Virus record (IMG/VR): IMGVR_UViG_3300048113_000246
Span: 1 to 25,024 of that record
Source: a virus
Strand: one strand, 5' to 3'
Length of the DNA: 25,024 nucleotides
The notes beneath the pieces are model-generated. The model ran no database searches. It had not been told where the DNA came from and was given only the letters and a program-made list of their open reading frames with translations. Shown here one piece after another: positions 1 to 9,879 of this stretch (position 1 is its first letter; every line of letters starts with the position of its first letter). The position numbers and the translations under genes are program-made.

Positions 1-3000
1 TGCACTATCTTCGGAAACAAAATCTACACCCTCGGAGAATTCCATAGTTTTGATTTCATAATATTTCTCATCACCTGCATCTAAGTTTGACCAAGAAACA
101 AGGTCACCAATTCTAAAGATATCAGCAGACTGATCAGCAACTTGCTGAGTTCTGATGAAGGAACCAGATTCATTGGTGCTAGCATAATCAGAATTAATTG
201 GTTGCTTATCATTCTCTAGAGTCAGAGTCTGAGAAGGAACATCCCAAATACGGACAGTTCCATTGATTAGATTGTCGTAAGTTTTGGTAGGATCAGAAGG
301 ATTGATTCCAGTAACTAGTTGACCAAACGAGAAATCAGGATTTACTTTAATTGCACCAGCAGCACTTACAACAACTGTGTTATCTTCCAGGGAACCACTT
401 TCTTGCGATTGCAGAGAAAGGAAGAGTTGCTCATTTGCTTTAAAAACATTGTTGTTCTTAACTTTAACAAAGATAGTATTATCTGAAGTTCTGTATCTAA
501 CAACTTCGCCACGAGAACCAGATGCCTCGATATTTTGAGAATCGTTACCAATACCTTCAACAGTTTGACCAGCGTTAATAACAATTGGATTACTGTTGCT
601 GTCTAGGTTGCCACTTAGAGACAATCTGTATACAGGATAGAACTCAATGACTTGTAATCTCTTACCATATCTGTTTTCTTTACCAGAACCATTCTCGATT
701 CTGTTGGAAGATAGTTTGATAGAAGATGTCTTGAGATCAAGGATTGGAGACAGATATGTCTTAGTAGAAGAAAGTGTTAGTCTGTAGACAAGACTATTAC
801 CAAGGTTGTTGAGCAGAGTGTTGATTTCTGATGCAACAACTTTCTGGTTGATAAAGAACTGTTCTTCGTTAAGGAACGTTCTTTCAAAATCAGCAACAGA
901 GTATGAAGTATAGTTCTGGGTGTTGGAGTCAACAGGAACTACATTAGTTGTCTTGATTGTAGTATCAATGTTTGTAGACGGCGACTGAATATAGGAGAAC
1001 TGTGCAAGAACTCTCTCATACTTCTTATTAGAAGTAATCAATCCACTAGCACCACCACCAAATACTGTGTCTGCTGCTCTGCCAATTCCTGATACACAGA
1101 ATGTATCGATACCACAGTTAGATACCCTGAACAAAGTAGTATTCAGTGATCCTTGTGTATATCCAGCAGTAGTCTCTAGATTCTTGAAGAATACATACGA
1201 CTTATCATCTTCAAAACCATGATTCTTATGGTTGACCTTGATAACATTATTGTTGTTCTTAAACAACTCAGACGTTGCATTGGCATTTGCAAATGCAAAT
1301 GTCTCTAGAGGATTGTTAATCATCTTTTCATAACTAAGCGACTGGTTAGTGATGTCAATGGTTGCATTAGAAGAGATATCAAACTCAGCACGATACAGAG
1401 TAAACTTGATATCTTCAAACAGATCCTCTACCCAAGAACCAGTGTTCTGTGATTTGTAGACAGAACCAAGTGATGGGTTAGTAGTAACTGTAGTGTTAGT
1501 TGCGATTTCAGTCTCACCAAGTTTAGACGCCCAGATTTTGTAGTCCTGAGAATCGGTCTCAACAACTAGAGCATACTCAGTATTGTTTTGTAGATATACA
1601 GGATAGTCAAAGTGGAATTTGGTTGGAGTTGTAGATGGAACAACGCCAGTAGTATCTGTAGCAACGCCCATTCTTACAGCAGGTTCTGTAATCTCGATCT
1701 CTGCTTCGATAACTGCTCCGCCGTTACCAATTCCTGTGCCTCTGATAACAATCGAAGGTGGTTCTGTGTATCCTCTACCAGCAAGAGTGATAGTAGAATC
1801 ATAGATCAGACCACCAGATACTACAACCGTTCCCGTCGCGTTGCTACCGCCAGGTAGACTTGGAGACTCAACAGTAATAGTAGCAGTGTCATAGTTATCA
1901 CCAGCATTAGAAACCTTCAGTGCAGAGACAACACCAGAGTCCTTAGCAATTCTTGCAGTGATCTCAGTATTGTTTGCATTATTGAATGTAGTGATAGAAG
2001 AAATCTTCAGACGCTCGTCAGGAACAAATGCGATGCCGTTATTATTATCAAGAACAATAGTGTAAACCTGCTCATTGGTCAGGACAATTTCATTGTCTTC
2101 TGAGATAGCAAGTTCGTTGTTATTCTTATCAAGAACCTTCAATACAGGACCAGATGCATTACTAGATTCTCCAGAAATTGTTTCGTCCTTGAGAATGATA
2201 ACAGTATCTGAAACATATGCTTTCAGGTAAGTGTAAGGTTCAACAACAACCTCAGTTCCAGGAACAACATTCTTGCCTGGTTTCTCGGAGTTGACATCAG
2301 TCAGGTATACACGAAGAGGAATAGTATCACTCTTAGTGTTAATGAACATATCTACGCCAGTTGCAAATACACCACCCTCGTAATTCTCAACCTTAAAGGT
2401 CTGAGCGAGTGGGTTTGGTTTCTGCTCTTGCTCAGTATTGCTAGAGACCAACTGGGTTCCTTCATTTGATTTGAAGTAAGCAGGTTTTGTAGATACAATA
2501 GAAGCAGGATTCTCTGGTAGAAGACCAGTTGCGTAGAACTTAGTTTCTGCAAAAGTCTCTACAATTTCTTTATCAGCATTTGTGCTGCTAGATGTAAATC
2601 TAAGAGTCTTCTCGCCAGTGGTGATTCTAATTTCTTCAGAATTTGCATCATAAGATACAGTTTCTTTATCACCTGTCCACTGTGATGCTTGACGTGGTGC
2701 CTTACCAGCAGGAATCAGAACGATGCCACTTGCATTACCATTTGCATCAGTGATGATAGGAGCATTGAATGTAGACAAAGAGTTACCAGGGATTCCAGTG
2801 AATCTGATATCGGGAACAACCCAACGGTTGATCTTCTTACCTTCTAGGAATACAAATACCTCAGTCTTGGGTTTCAGTCTACGAATGTTAAACTTAACAG
2901 GGATGCTACGAGCAAAGTATTGCAGAGAGTTGACAACAGACTTACCACCACTCGTCTTCGTAGATACACCCTTAGGAGTTTCGTTGTTCTGTGGACTGAT

Positions 3001-6000
3001 GTTAGAAGAACTTGCAACAGATGCAGCAGTTACTTCTTCTGCAACAATCTCATCATTAGTCTTAGATAGACCGTTAATATTATAGAAAGATCTCTCAGTT
3101 CCATTCCATGTTACTAGGAATGAGTTATACAGACTGCTGAATGCAGAAGAGATATCAGACTTAGCAAGGAAAGGAACAAACAGGTTAGTATTGTTATCTG
3201 TTACGAGAGGAACCGTGTTTCTATCATACCAGGAGTCAACGTTAGGATTAACGGATAGATCACCAACATACTGTAGAACAACAAATGGGTTGGGATTGAT
3301 AGTCTTGGTGGCAAAATTGTTACCAAGTAATCTCTGGTTTGAGAATGGTAGAGAAAGAACACCATTATTGTTGACATAACCAGCAACTCTTCTCTGGTCT
3401 TCTCTAGTGTTGACTTCCTTAACAAGAAGACTTTCTTCGCTAACCTGTGGTCTTAGAACAGACTGTTGAGAGTCCATAGCACAAGCATAGTCATCTGACT
3501 TGACATCTCCCTTATGTGTTTCAAAGTTATCAACATAGAAACCAGTCTTAAATCTGTCTAGACCGATCTCATCCTTAACTTGCATATTCAATGCTTGCTG
3601 CTCAAGGATGCTCAATGATGTGTAATACTCAAGACGTTCGACACGTTGATTGAGTTTACCGATATCCTTCATCGTATAACGCTTGTTCTCAACAGGAACA
3701 ATTCTTACATCTCTAAAACTATCAGTGTATGCAGGAACATACAGATAGAACAAAGGCATAGAATCACTAAGAGTTTCAGGTTTAGATGGGTTCAAGGAAG
3801 AGTTGCCTTTCTTGACAATAAAACTACCTTGAGTATTGAGGAATACACCATCAATTCTATCAAGATACTGATCCTTGTTATACTTAACAGTCCAAGGTAG
3901 GTTCAGATCATCGGATGGTGTGCTGGATGGAATACCAGAAGTTGCAGTGAATGATAGATACTCATTCTGTGCTAGGAAGGATCCGTCCTGATACCCTGGA
4001 AGGATGTTTGTGTTGTCAACCTTAGGTCGGAAGTCAATGACATCCTTCAAGGAGACTAGACCACTGACTGAGGAATTAAATGATGGAATCTCAGTTTCAG
4101 TAACACCTGCTTCATGCAGATAAGAGTCAATCGTGCAGAAGTCACCTTGTGAATGCTCGAAGTAATCGAAAGAAATGATCAACTGTCCTGTAGGAGCAGA
4201 TACTCCTGGTTTTAGAACTAGTCTTGCAGTATCATAGAAGGTATCTCTTTGACCATTGTCGAAGGTATACCTATCAGTTACATCTGTTCCAGATACTAGG
4301 TTACCACCTGCATCAACAGTAGGAGGTGCAGAGACAGAACCTTCATATACATACCTCAATTTGTATACGTCAGAATAGGAGACGATCTGGATAGTCTCGC
4401 CGCCATTCTCCTGTCCTCTAAATGGAACGACATTTGTTCCACCAGATTGAACAATAATTTGCTTGTTCTCAACAGAAGTCTTAAGTCTTGGTTTTGCTTT
4501 AGATACTTGCAGTGTAGCAGTCAACTTCAATGTTGGGAAGTTGATAGAAGGAACAGCAAACGTAGGATCTCCTACTTCTGGATTAGCAACTCTATTTTCT
4601 AGTGCTGCTCTAATTTGGTCAATGTTACCAAAATAGTTTTCTGGGAAGTTAATAGTAACACTACCAGCAGTCAGGTTGCTATCGGACTGATCGATAGTTA
4701 CAAATGAAGGATCGACATATACAACATCACCTTTCTTCAGTGCTCCTGTGAATGGAAGCAGAACAGGAGGATCATTAACAGGATCCGCTCCTAGTTCAGA
4801 ATTGTGAATTGCAACACCAGGATCTAGAACTGTAATCAAGAAGTTCTCTTGAGTAAAATCAGCAAATCTCTGTGTTCCGAATGGAAGTTGTGCAGCAAAT
4901 GATATGTTACCACTACCAGAAGATGCAGTAGTAATAAAATCTCTTCTGAAGTAGTAAGTGATCTTGGAATCTTCAGATGAATCAATCAGTGACTTGATCT
5001 GCTTATCTCCTGTTGGGAATACTAGAGTTCCAACTGGATTCTCGATAAGAGGTCTCTGGTTTACAACCGATGCATTAACAACATCTGCTAGCAGTGCGCG
5101 ATCCAAGTAAATTCTTGATCTCTTGACACCATCAGGTCTGGTTGCATACTGGACAACATACTTGAATACGTCGCCATTGACATCGGAGAATAGAACAGTA
5201 TCACCTTGAATAAGATTTCTCGATGCATCACCGTTAAAACCATTACACTCAATATACTTGTATCCTCTGGTTCCAGAGAATGTAAAATCAGTAATGGCAG
5301 TAGTTGTAGTATAACCAGTTCTCTCTAGTTCGATATCAGCAGAGAATTTGTTCTTGCTACCAGAACCAAAAGCAGAATATAGAGACTTGACGTTCTTAGG
5401 TGAGTAAGTATATACTGTATTCCTAAACAGAACAGGAACAATATTTGCTCCGTTCAGTGGAAGTGGACTAACACCACCAACTTCTACTACAGGTGGTTGT
5501 GAGAAGATTTGAGTAACTGCTGTTCTATCTTTGACATATACTCTAGAGATAGCACCAGACCCTTGTATTACCATCTCAATGGCACTTCTAGGATACTCTA
5601 CGCCATCTAGGGAGATGACAGGGTTTCCTACGTTGTAGGAGTCACCACGCTTGACACAGATGAAGTGAGAAACGGTATTCTCTACAGCAATCTTAAGTGT
5701 TCCACCATCTTCTCCTAGGATAGTCTCTCCAGGTGAAAATACACCAGTCACCATAGTGACGAATAATTTATTGATAGATGAGTAGGTTGCAGACGTGCCG
5801 CCTTCAATAACAGCAACTGCTCCACTAACAGCACCATAGATATACTTGCCAGGAATGAACTCAGTTCCTGTAATAGTCTCTTCTAGAAGAATGCGAGTGA
5901 AGAACTCAGGAGCAAAGAACGAGAAGTCAAAGATGGAGTTATACTTTTCAACACCACCAGTCAGTTTTCCTTTAGATACAATCTTATCAGTATCTTTATT

Positions 6001-7881
6001 GAAACCAGGACTTACTTCTTTAAGTGCAATGTTCTTTGGTTTTGCTAGTCCTACAATAGGAGTGATGGATTCGTTGTAATCTCTAATTACAAACAGAGGA
6101 GAGTTTCTTGTCTGAACCTCAACTTCAGTTTTATAGAGTTCACGAACAAGATTGATAGAATCTGTCAGATCATAATCAAGTAAGAATACATCTAGTTCAC
6201 CACGATTACCTTTAACAGTCAGTTCGAGATATGTCGCTGCACCTGTTCCATCAATTTCAGGTCTCCTTACTTTAGAGAAAGAAAGAACATCAACGTATGA
6301 ATAGGTATTAGTGTTACCAGAGTCAGAACGAGTCTTGATGAACCACAGTTTGGAGATAGTAGACTCTAGTAGAGCATCAGTAAAACTATCTGAATTAAAA
6401 GCAGGGTCCTCAATAGAACAGTAGATAGTCTTAATACCATCAGCTACTTCATATCCTAGACCACGACGATCAATAGTCTGCTTGACATCACTATCTGCTT
6501 CGGTATCATTCAGACCTACAGTGCCGTCATTGTATACAGAGTTCAAGAATACGGTTGGATATGCATTCAGTTCTGCACCTTCTGAGTTTAGAGGTGTAGT
6601 GCCATATACGTTGGTAATGAAGAATGAAGTCAGACCAGATGTTTTGAGAGTTTGATTTTCTCTCTTTAGTGAATCTCTTGCCTTATCAATTTCAATATAC
6701 TTGGTCTCTTTGTTCTTGACCTCGTAACCTTTGATGTATGCTTTACCACTACCAATGGTTCCTACCAACTTTGCTTCAGCAACGTTGGGGTTTAGACCAT
6801 TGACAAGACCTGCATCATCCTTGGAATAGAATCCAAGGTTGTCATTTTGCTGATAGTATTCTCTAACTTGCAGAGGGAATGGTTCTACAACATAGTCGCC
6901 AGACTCATCAAAAGTCTTTCTAGCGAGTGCTGCTTCAACCAAAGAGAAATCATTTGCTTTGAGTTGCTTCTGAATGACACCACTCTTAACGAGTAAAAGT
7001 TGGATGAAGTTTCTATCAGTTAAAGCAAAGTAGTCATACTTAACTAGTTGAAGATCAATCTTGAGACGATGTGCTCCAGGGGCAGAGAAGTTCGAGAAAC
7101 CTCTTGCATTGTCATATAGAGATGAATCTTGCTCTGGTGTTACCAGACTTTCAGAAATTGTAAAACCAACCTTAGCAGAAGGTTGATCATAGTATTTGTT
7201 AACAATGAGCAGCTGCTCAGAATTTCTCACAAAGTATCCATTAACAAAATAGATGCCTTCCTCTACCTTAACGGCAGAAGAATAACCCATCGCAGGACTG
7301 TCTAGGAAAGACTCTACGCCTGTATCAGGATCGGTTACAGTAACAGATGTAGGCAGAGAGACCCCATCGGTGCCGACGACCAACAGAGGAGAGTTGACGC
7401 CCCCAACAACCTCCAATGTTTCGCCTTGGCGGAATCTCTCTTCATCGCCAGATGAACCACTATCCAGATAGTTAACGTAGATAGTGTCAGATTCTGTATC
7501 CGAACCATATTCTGTCGCTACAACAGTAGCAACAACACTTGAAGAAATACCTTCAACCTTCAGACCGACAAGGGTCTTGATATCATACTTTTGATACGTA
7601 ATGTTACCATCGTCATCAGAAATTGCTACTTCAGATACCGATGACAACTTAACAAAATTAAGTCTTGTGTTGAGACCTACTTCTCCAGGCACAACAAGAT
7701 CGCCTTGCTTGAAGACGTTCCTACCGAAATTTTCTAATTGAGTCTGCAGAACAGACTGGAGAGTGGTTAACTCTCTAGCCTGAACTGCATACCCTGGTCT
7801 GAATAGAACCTTATAGAAATTTTTCTGTGGGTCAAAGTCTTCAAAGTAAGGCGATGCGTTTAAGTTAGTATTCTGGGGCAT
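1..7881 (-). CDS. Giant virion structural protein with DUF4815-like N-terminus (3' end beyond window)
   Basis: An uninterrupted frame runs from an ATG at 7879-7881 to the left edge: 2627 codons with no stop seen, so the C-terminus is missing. I recognise the N-terminus (PYFEDFDPQKNFYKVLFRPG, then QARELTTLQSVLQTQLENFG) as the DUF4815 type found in T4-like marine phage structural proteins. Further along are IYFVNGYFV (about residue 210), a helical heptad-like stretch with RVERLEYYTSLSILEQ (about 1412-1427), and GxGY-type beta motifs near 1990 and 2030 (AGRGYTEPPSIVIRG). The long, beta-rich, low-cysteine sequence suits an extended particle protein. It follows gp8 after a 55-base gap. T4 has the wedge and pin genes 9 and 10 here, so a peripheral baseplate or fibre-attachment role is inferred. 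No clear Shine-Dalgarno site precedes the ATG. Confidence 0.85.
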   Translation of the reverse strand, partial: MPQNTNLNASPYFEDFDPQKNFYKVLFRPGYAVQARELTTLQSVLQTQLENFGRNVFKQGDLVVPGEVGLNTRLNFVKLSSVSEVAISDDDGNITYQKYDIKTLVGLKVEGISSSVVATVVATEYGSDTESDTIYVNYLDSGSSGDEERFRQGETLEVVGGVNSPLLVVGTDGVSLPTSVTVTDPDTGVESFLDSPAMGYSSAVKVEEGIYFVNGYFVRNSEQLLIVNKYYDQPSAKVGFTISESLVTPEQDSSLYDNARGFSNFSAPGAHRLKIDLQLVKYDYFALTDRNFIQLLLVKSGVIQKQLKANDFSLVEAALARKTFDESGDYVVEPFPLQVREYYQQNDNLGFYSKDDAGLVNGLNPNVAEAKLVGTIGSGKAYIKGYEVKNKETKYIEIDKARDSLKRENQTLKTSGLTSFFITNVYGTTPLNSEGAELNAYPTVFLNSVYNDGTVGLNDTEADSDVKQTIDRRGLGYEVADGIKTIYCSIEDPAFNSDSFTDALLESTISKLWFIKTRSDSGNTNTYSYVDVLSFSKVRRPEIDGTGAATYLELTVKGNRGELDVFLLDYDLTDSINLVRELYKTEVEVQTRNSPLFVIRDYNESITPIVGLAKPKNIALKEVSPGFNKDTDKIVSKGKLTGGVEKYNSIFDFSFFAPEFFTRILLEETITGTEFIPGKYIYGAVSGAVAVIEGGTSATYSSINKLFVTMVTGVFSPGETILGEDGGTLKIAVENTVSHFICVKRGDSYNVGNPVISLDGVEYPRSAIEMVIQGSGAISRVYVKDRTAVTQIFSQPPVVEVGGVSPLPLNGANIVPVLFRNTVYTYSPKNVKSLYSAFGSGSKNKFSADIELERTGYTTTTAITDFTFSGTRGYKYIECNGFNGDASRNLIQGDTVLFSDVNGDVFKYVVQYATRPDGVKRSRIYLDRALLADVVNASVVNQRPLIENPVGTLVFPTGDKQIKSLIDSSEDSKITYYFRRDFITTASSGSGNISFAAQLPFGTQRFADFTQENFLITVLDPGVAIHNSELGADPVNDPPVLLPFTGALKKGDVVYVDPSFVTIDQSDSNLTAGSVTINFPENYFGNIDQIRAALENRVANPEVGDPTFAVPSINFPTLKLTATLQVSKAKPRLKTSVENKQIIVQSGGTNVVPFRGQENGGETIQIVSYSDVYKLRYVYEGSVSAPPTVDAGGNLVSGTDVTDRYTFDNGQRDTFYDTARLVLKPGVSAPTGQLIISFDYFEHSQGDFCTIDSYLHEAGVTETEIPSFNSSVSGLVSLKDVIDFRPKVDNTNILPGYQDGSFLAQNEYLSFTATSGIPSSTPSDDLNLPWTVKYNKDQYLDRIDGVFLNTQGSFIVKKGNSSLNPSKPETLSDSMPLFYLYVPAYTDSFRDVRIVPVENKRYTMKDIGKLNQRVERLEYYTSLSILEQQALNMQVKDEIGLDRFKTGFYVDNFETHKGDVKSDDYACAMDSQQSVLRPQVSEESLLVKEVNTREDQRRVAGYVNNNGVLSLPFSNQRLLGNNFATKTINPNPFVVLQYVGDLSVNPNVDSWYDRNTVPLVTDNNTNLFVPFLAKSDISSAFSSLYNSFLVTWNGTERSFYNINGLSKTNDEIVAEEVTAASVASSSNISPQNNETPKGVSTKTSGGKSVVNSLQYFARSIPVKFNIRRLKPKTEVFVFLEGKKINRWVVPDIRFTGIPGNSLSTFNAPIITDANGNASGIVLIPAGKAPRQASQWTGDKETVSYDANSEEIRITTGEKTLRFTSSSTNADKEIVETFAETKFYATGLLPENPASIVSTKPAYFKSNEGTQLVSSNTEQEQKPNPLAQTFKVENYEGGVFATGVDMFINTKSDTIPLRVYLTDVNSEKPGKNVVPGTEVVVEPYTYLKAYVSDTVIILKDETISGESSNASGPVLKVLDKNNNELAISEDNEIVLTNEQVYTIVLDNNNGIAFVPDERLKISSITTFNNANNTEITARIAKDSGVVSALKVSNAGDNYDTATITVESPSLPGGSNATGTVVVSGGLIYDSTITLAGRGYTEPPSIVIRGTGIGNGGAVIEAEIEITEPAVRMGVATDTTGVVPSTTPTKFHFDYPVYLQNNTEYALVVETDSQDYKIWASKLGETEIATNTTVTTNPSLGSVYKSQNTGSWVEDLFEDIKFTLYRAEFDISSNATIDITNQSLSYEKMINNPLETFAFANANATSELFKNNNNVIKVNHKNHGFEDDKSYVFFKNLETTAGYTQGSLNTTLFRVSNCGIDTFCVSGIGRAADTVFGGGASGLITSNKKYERVLAQFSYIQSPSTNIDTTIKTTNVVPVDSNTQNYTSYSVADFERTFLNEEQFFINQKVVASEINTLLNNLGNSLVYRLTLSSTKTYLSPILDLKTSSIKLSSNRIENGSGKENRYGKRLQVIEFYPVYRLSLSGNLDSNSNPIVINAGQTVEGIGNDSQNIEASGSRGEVVRYRTSDNTIFVKVKNNNVFKANEQLFLSLQSQESGSLEDNTVVVSAAGAIKVNPDFSFGQLVTGINPSDPTKTYDNLINGTVRIWDVPSQTLTLENDKQPINSDYASTNESGSFIRTQQVADQSADIFRIGDLVSWSNLDAGDEKYYEIKTMEFSEGVDFVSEDSA

Positions 7882-7906
7882 TGTGTATTACTAACGTTCT
7901 GATTTT

Positions 7907-7930
7907 CCTAACCTTATTTAGGAGGTTAGG
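7907..7930. repeat. Perfect inverted repeat between gp8 and the DUF4815 gene
   Basis: CCTAACCT (7907-7914) and AGGTTAGG (7923-7930) form a perfect 8-bp stem around an 8-base loop. On the minus strand the stem is followed by AAAATC rather than a T run, so it is not a classical terminator for gp8. The loop contains the promoter-like CCTAAATA. Confidence 0.6.
7915..7922 (-). promoter_or_regulatory. T4-type late promoter-like octamer CCTAAATA
   Basis: On the minus strand the octamer reads CCTAAATA. It matches the last six bases of the T4 late consensus TATAAATA except for the second base of the NATAAATA form. It lies 33 bases before the DUF4815 ATG, in one of the few intergenic gaps, and exactly fills the loop of the inverted repeat. 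The position is suggestive but the match is imperfect. Confidence 0.4.
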
Positions 7931-7936
7931 AATGGA

Positions 7937-9820
7937 TCAGAACTCAATTACCAACTTAATGTCTTCAATTTGGTCAGCAGCACGGGTGATCAGTCTTCTG
8001 TTCTCGACATAGATGATGTCACCAGAGTTCTGCTCGATCTCTGGGAAACCGAAACCATTGGTGAAACTGATACCAAGAAGCGTGGTTGCAGTAACGCCAG
8101 TGTTAACAGCACCAGAAGCGAGTGATGCAGCACCAACAATGTTAGCACTATCATCGAATGCTCTTACAACACCTTGATCAGCATGAAGATCAGGTGACTG
8201 GATATACTTAAGAACGCCATCCGTAGTTGAACCAGCATCAAGCGTCCAGGAAACAACGGTGCCTTTAGCAGTTCCACCGCCAGCAAGTGCTTGGGTGATT
8301 GTTTCGTCAGAAACGTAATCTGCGCTTGCTCCAGTAATCTTAGCAGCATAGAGACCGTTCAAGGTATCCAGGACTGCAAAGTCAGTAGTGGTCCAGTTGA
8401 ATGGGTCCTTGATGATGCCGATACGACGGAAGTCGTTATCAACAGGGAAGTCTCCAGAACCTTCAGCATAGGTCAGACGAATGTTGGTCATGACACGCTT
8501 AGCGTTCAGTTCCAGTTCAAAGTCAGCACCGTGACCACCTTGAGGAGGAAGAACAACTTCCAGAGCACCTGTTCCACCAACACCAGTTCTAGCGGTGGTT
8601 AGTGCTTGCTCTGCATACAGACCATACTTGATACCACCAACAGTTGCGCCGTCATCCAGTGCAATACTAGCGTAGGTATAACCTGCACCGTTAACAACCA
8701 CTTCTGTAGATTCAATCGCACCAGCGGTAACGACAATCTTCACAACAGATTCGGTTCCAGATACTTGACCATCGCCAAGGACAGGTGCATAGTGGGTTCC
8801 GTTAGGAAGACCCGATCCAAGATCCTCAACTAGAACAACGTCGATAGCACCATCAACAGCAGCTGCTTCTGTAGCAGCACGAGTTGCTTCGCCAGCCAAG
8901 TTGATTGGCATGAAGTTGGTAGACAAGAAGCGCAGAACGTCATCGGTAGGGATAGTATACATATACTTCCAAATGTATCCCGAACCAGCAGTGTTAGCAA
9001 CTACTGCATCAGCACTCTCGGTGAAGAGACCGCTTCCTGCATCATAGGTTCCTTGACCTGCAGAAGGAGTAGTCTTTGGTTCGTATACAGGGTTAGGATC
9101 TACCTGACCTGGGAACTGACCATTGTAGATACACTTGAAGACTTCGTAGTTCGAGTTAATTACATAGAACTTAGAAGCACCAAGACTAGAAGCACCAGTA
9201 GTGGCTTGCTTGCCTACTTGACCAGTGGTCGTTGCGGAGTAGTCAGGCTTATACATATCGAAACGAGGCTCGGTAGCGAGCAGGTTCCAATCGTAACGAG
9301 TGATAACAGCACGAGCGAACTGATCGGTGATACGCTTAGCAGCGATAATTTCGTCATAGACGCTGAACTTCTCGATCTGGTTGTCCAGAGGAGTAGGAGG
9401 GGTGTCTTCTGTTGCGTAACGGTATACACCAGCGCGTGCCTCAGCGCCAGTATCTGCTGCTCCGTTCCAACCCTCAAGAACTGCATTAGGCAGTGGGGTT
9501 GCGTTTACGGAAGGAGTGACATCACTTAGGATCAGTGAATTGTCATATACCTGTTCGATTGAAGCTTTGAAAGGGGAGTTTGCAAAAGTGTAGCTTCCGT
9601 TAGTATCGGATGCAACATAAACGAATTGGTTTTCTGCGAAAGCGACAGCGTTCTGTGAATAGATTTCAAGAAATGCATCCCAGCGTTGGGGGCGACCAAC
9701 AAAGAAATACATTCTTGTCTTTTCAGGACTATCTTCTGCTCCACCAGCGGGCTCACTAAGAGACTCCAAAAACTGTTTAGCATTAAAGATTCTAAACTTA
9801 TCTGAGATGATTGCAGCCAT
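7937..9820 (-). CDS. gp8: Baseplate wedge protein gp8-like, enlarged
   Basis: This is a structural subunit of the T4-type baseplate wedge. The 627-residue protein has the landmarks of T4 gp8 in order: an N-terminal IISDKFRI segment, TRYDWN near residue 175 (T4 has RRDWG), FYVINSNYEVFKCIYNG near 214, GSGYIWKYMYTIPTDD near 285-300 (T4 GYVWEYLFEIPPD), RRIGIIKDPFNW near 462, and SGDIIYVENRRLITRAADQ then IEDIKLVIEF at the C-terminus (T4 SGEMIYMENRPPIIMAMDQ). T4 gp8 is 334 residues. The extra length lies mainly before TRYDWN, between about 300 and 460 (including a GAGYTYASI beta motif near 376), and between 480 and 600. A perfect late-promoter octamer lies 35 bases upstream. The Shine-Dalgarno site is weak. 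Confidence 0.9.
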   Translation of the reverse strand: MAAIISDKFRIFNAKQFLESLSEPAGGAEDSPEKTRMYFFVGRPQRWDAFLEIYSQNAVAFAENQFVYVASDTNGSYTFANSPFKASIEQVYDNSLILSDVTPSVNATPLPNAVLEGWNGAADTGAEARAGVYRYATEDTPPTPLDNQIEKFSVYDEIIAAKRITDQFARAVITRYDWNLLATEPRFDMYKPDYSATTTGQVGKQATTGASSLGASKFYVINSNYEVFKCIYNGQFPGQVDPNPVYEPKTTPSAGQGTYDAGSGLFTESADAVVANTAGSGYIWKYMYTIPTDDVLRFLSTNFMPINLAGEATRAATEAAAVDGAIDVVLVEDLGSGLPNGTHYAPVLGDGQVSGTESVVKIVVTAGAIESTEVVVNGAGYTYASIALDDGATVGGIKYGLYAEQALTTARTGVGGTGALEVVLPPQGGHGADFELELNAKRVMTNIRLTYAEGSGDFPVDNDFRRIGIIKDPFNWTTTDFAVLDTLNGLYAAKITGASADYVSDETITQALAGGGTAKGTVVSWTLDAGSTTDGVLKYIQSPDLHADQGVVRAFDDSANIVGAASLASGAVNTGVTATTLLGISFTNGFGFPEIEQNSGDIIYVENRRLITRAADQIEDIKLVIEF

Positions 9821-9854
9821 TGTTGTTTTCTCTGGGACGTTTTAATATCTGATT

Positions 9855-9862
9855 TATTTATA
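9855..9862 (-). promoter_or_regulatory. Perfect T4-type late promoter TATAAATA before gp8
   Basis: On the minus strand this octamer is exactly TATAAATA, the T4 late (gp55/gp33-dependent) consensus; cyanophages use NATAAATA. It sits in the 59-base gap upstream of gp8, with its end 34 bases before the ATG. That leaves room for a start site and a short leader. Confidence 0.7.
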
Positions 9863-9865
9863 TGC

Positions 9866-9873
9866 TATTTATT
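9866..9873 (-). promoter_or_regulatory. Second late promoter-like octamer AATAAATA
   Basis: The minus strand reads AATAAATA, fitting the NATAAATA cyanophage late-promoter form. It lies just upstream of the perfect TATAAATA and just after the stop of the 176-residue gene. It could be a tandem late promoter or simply part of the AT-rich gap. Confidence 0.4.
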
Positions 9874-9879
9874 TTCAGA

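Noticed and set aside
7907-7930. Intrinsic terminator between gp8 and the DUF4815 gene
   Set aside because: The hairpin is followed by AAAATC on the coding strand, not a T run, so it does not meet the usual criterion; it is recorded as an inverted repeat instead.
9053-9529. 158-codon open frame on the plus strand
   Set aside because: Antisense to gp8, whose conserved motifs cover the same bases.
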